Source of the DNA: Acidothermales bacterium | Lineage (GTDB): Bacteria; Actinomycetota; Actinomycetes; Streptosporangiales; WHST01 | Assembly: GCA_017354575.1 (NCBI GenBank) | Contig: JAFMQP010000286.1 | Span: forward strand, 1-5,293 | Reading direction: 5' to 3' | Length of the DNA stretch: 5,293 nucleotides | Shown: positions 5,135 through 5,293 of the stretch, piece by piece | Layout of the letters: each line of letters starts with the position of its first letter | Numbering within the stretch: position 1 is the stretch's first letter | The notes under the pieces: generated by a model | Seen by the model: only the letters and a program-made list of their open reading frames with translations | Told to the model about the DNA's origin: nothing | Database searches by the model: none | Made by a program: the position numbers and the translations under genes

Positions 5135-5293
5135 ATGACGGCGGCGGCGTTCGACGTGCTGACCATGGGACGGGTCGGCGTCGACCTGTACCCGGAGCGC
5201 ACCGGCGTCCCGCTCGACGAGGTCGAGCGGTTCCACCGTTACCTCGGCGGCAGCGCGACCAACGTCGCGGTCGCCGCGGCGCGGTACGGCCGG
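5135..5293 (+). CDS. iolC: 5-dehydro-2-deoxygluconokinase, PfkB family, 3'-partial
   Basis: This is the N-terminal 53 residues of an IolC-like carbohydrate kinase, which phosphorylates 2-deoxy-5-keto-D-gluconate with ATP late in inositol breakdown. FDVLTMGRVGVDLYP (6-20) is a typical IolC start, with D17 in the position expected to contact the sugar. YLGGSATNVAVAAARYG (36-52) is the PfkB N-terminal signature with the GG hinge. The C-terminal catalytic DTxGAGD region lies beyond the window, so activity cannot be judged. ATG 5135 is preceded by AAGGGGG with suitable spacing, and homologues usually begin a few residues before FDVL. A second in-frame ATG at 5096 would add MVVQGPQREGGGR and has its own GGGGA upstream, but it lies in the hairpin loop. 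The gene follows iolE after 61 bp, probably in the same operon. Confidence 0.85.
   Translation, partial: MTAAAFDVLTMGRVGVDLYPERTGVPLDEVERFHRYLGGSATNVAVAAARYGR

Noticed and set aside
1..5293. Mobile element, CRISPR array or tRNA
   Set aside because: I found no transposase or integrase motif, no regularly spaced repeat set, and no cloverleaf-like sequence. Base composition is uniform across the window.

Overview
This window reads as chromosome from a very GC-rich actinobacterium. Every convincing gene has about 90% or more G/C at third codon positions. One regulator carries the HTH plus DUF5753 architecture that is essentially confined to Actinobacteria. Start sites combine GTG and ATG codons with AAGGGG-type ribosome binding sites, and one regulator mRNA looks leaderless. 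The genus cannot be fixed from this sequence. No tRNA, rRNA, CRISPR array, insertion sequence or phage gene is visible.

Left part (1-1134): the C-terminal bulk of a polytopic ArsP/UPF0718-type permease whose true start probably lies before the window. It converges, with a 6-bp gap, on a small minus-strand gene (1141-1350) for an uncharacterised 69-residue charged protein. That small gene is divergent from an XRE-type HTH/DUF5753 regulator (1507-2331). The 156-bp region between them holds a 10-bp palindrome over the small gene's ribosome binding site and an 11-bp direct repeat with a 31-bp period.

Right part (2345-5293): an inositol-catabolism module. A GntR/HutC-family repressor-like gene (minus strand, 2345-3082) is divergent from a three-gene operon. 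The operon contains iolG-like inositol 2-dehydrogenase (3185-4198), iolE-like inosose dehydratase (4198-5073, overlapping iolG by one base) and the first 53 codons of iolC-like 5-dehydro-2-deoxygluconokinase (5135 to beyond the window). In the known pathway IolG oxidises myo-inositol to scyllo-inosose, IolE dehydrates it, IolD and IolB (not in this window) continue, and IolC phosphorylates 2-deoxy-5-keto-gluconate.

The 102-bp control region between the GntR gene and iolG is the best regulatory signal here. It holds two back-to-back promoter-like sequences with a perfect TGTCCGGACA palindrome between or on them, so one bound GntR dimer could control both directions. A second notable element is a strong hairpin between iolE and iolC. 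An in-frame ATG lies in its loop and the iolC ribosome binding site lies just behind it, which raises possible post-transcriptional tuning of the kinase. I see no clearly new multi-gene system. The least explained item is the small-protein/XRE divergent pair.
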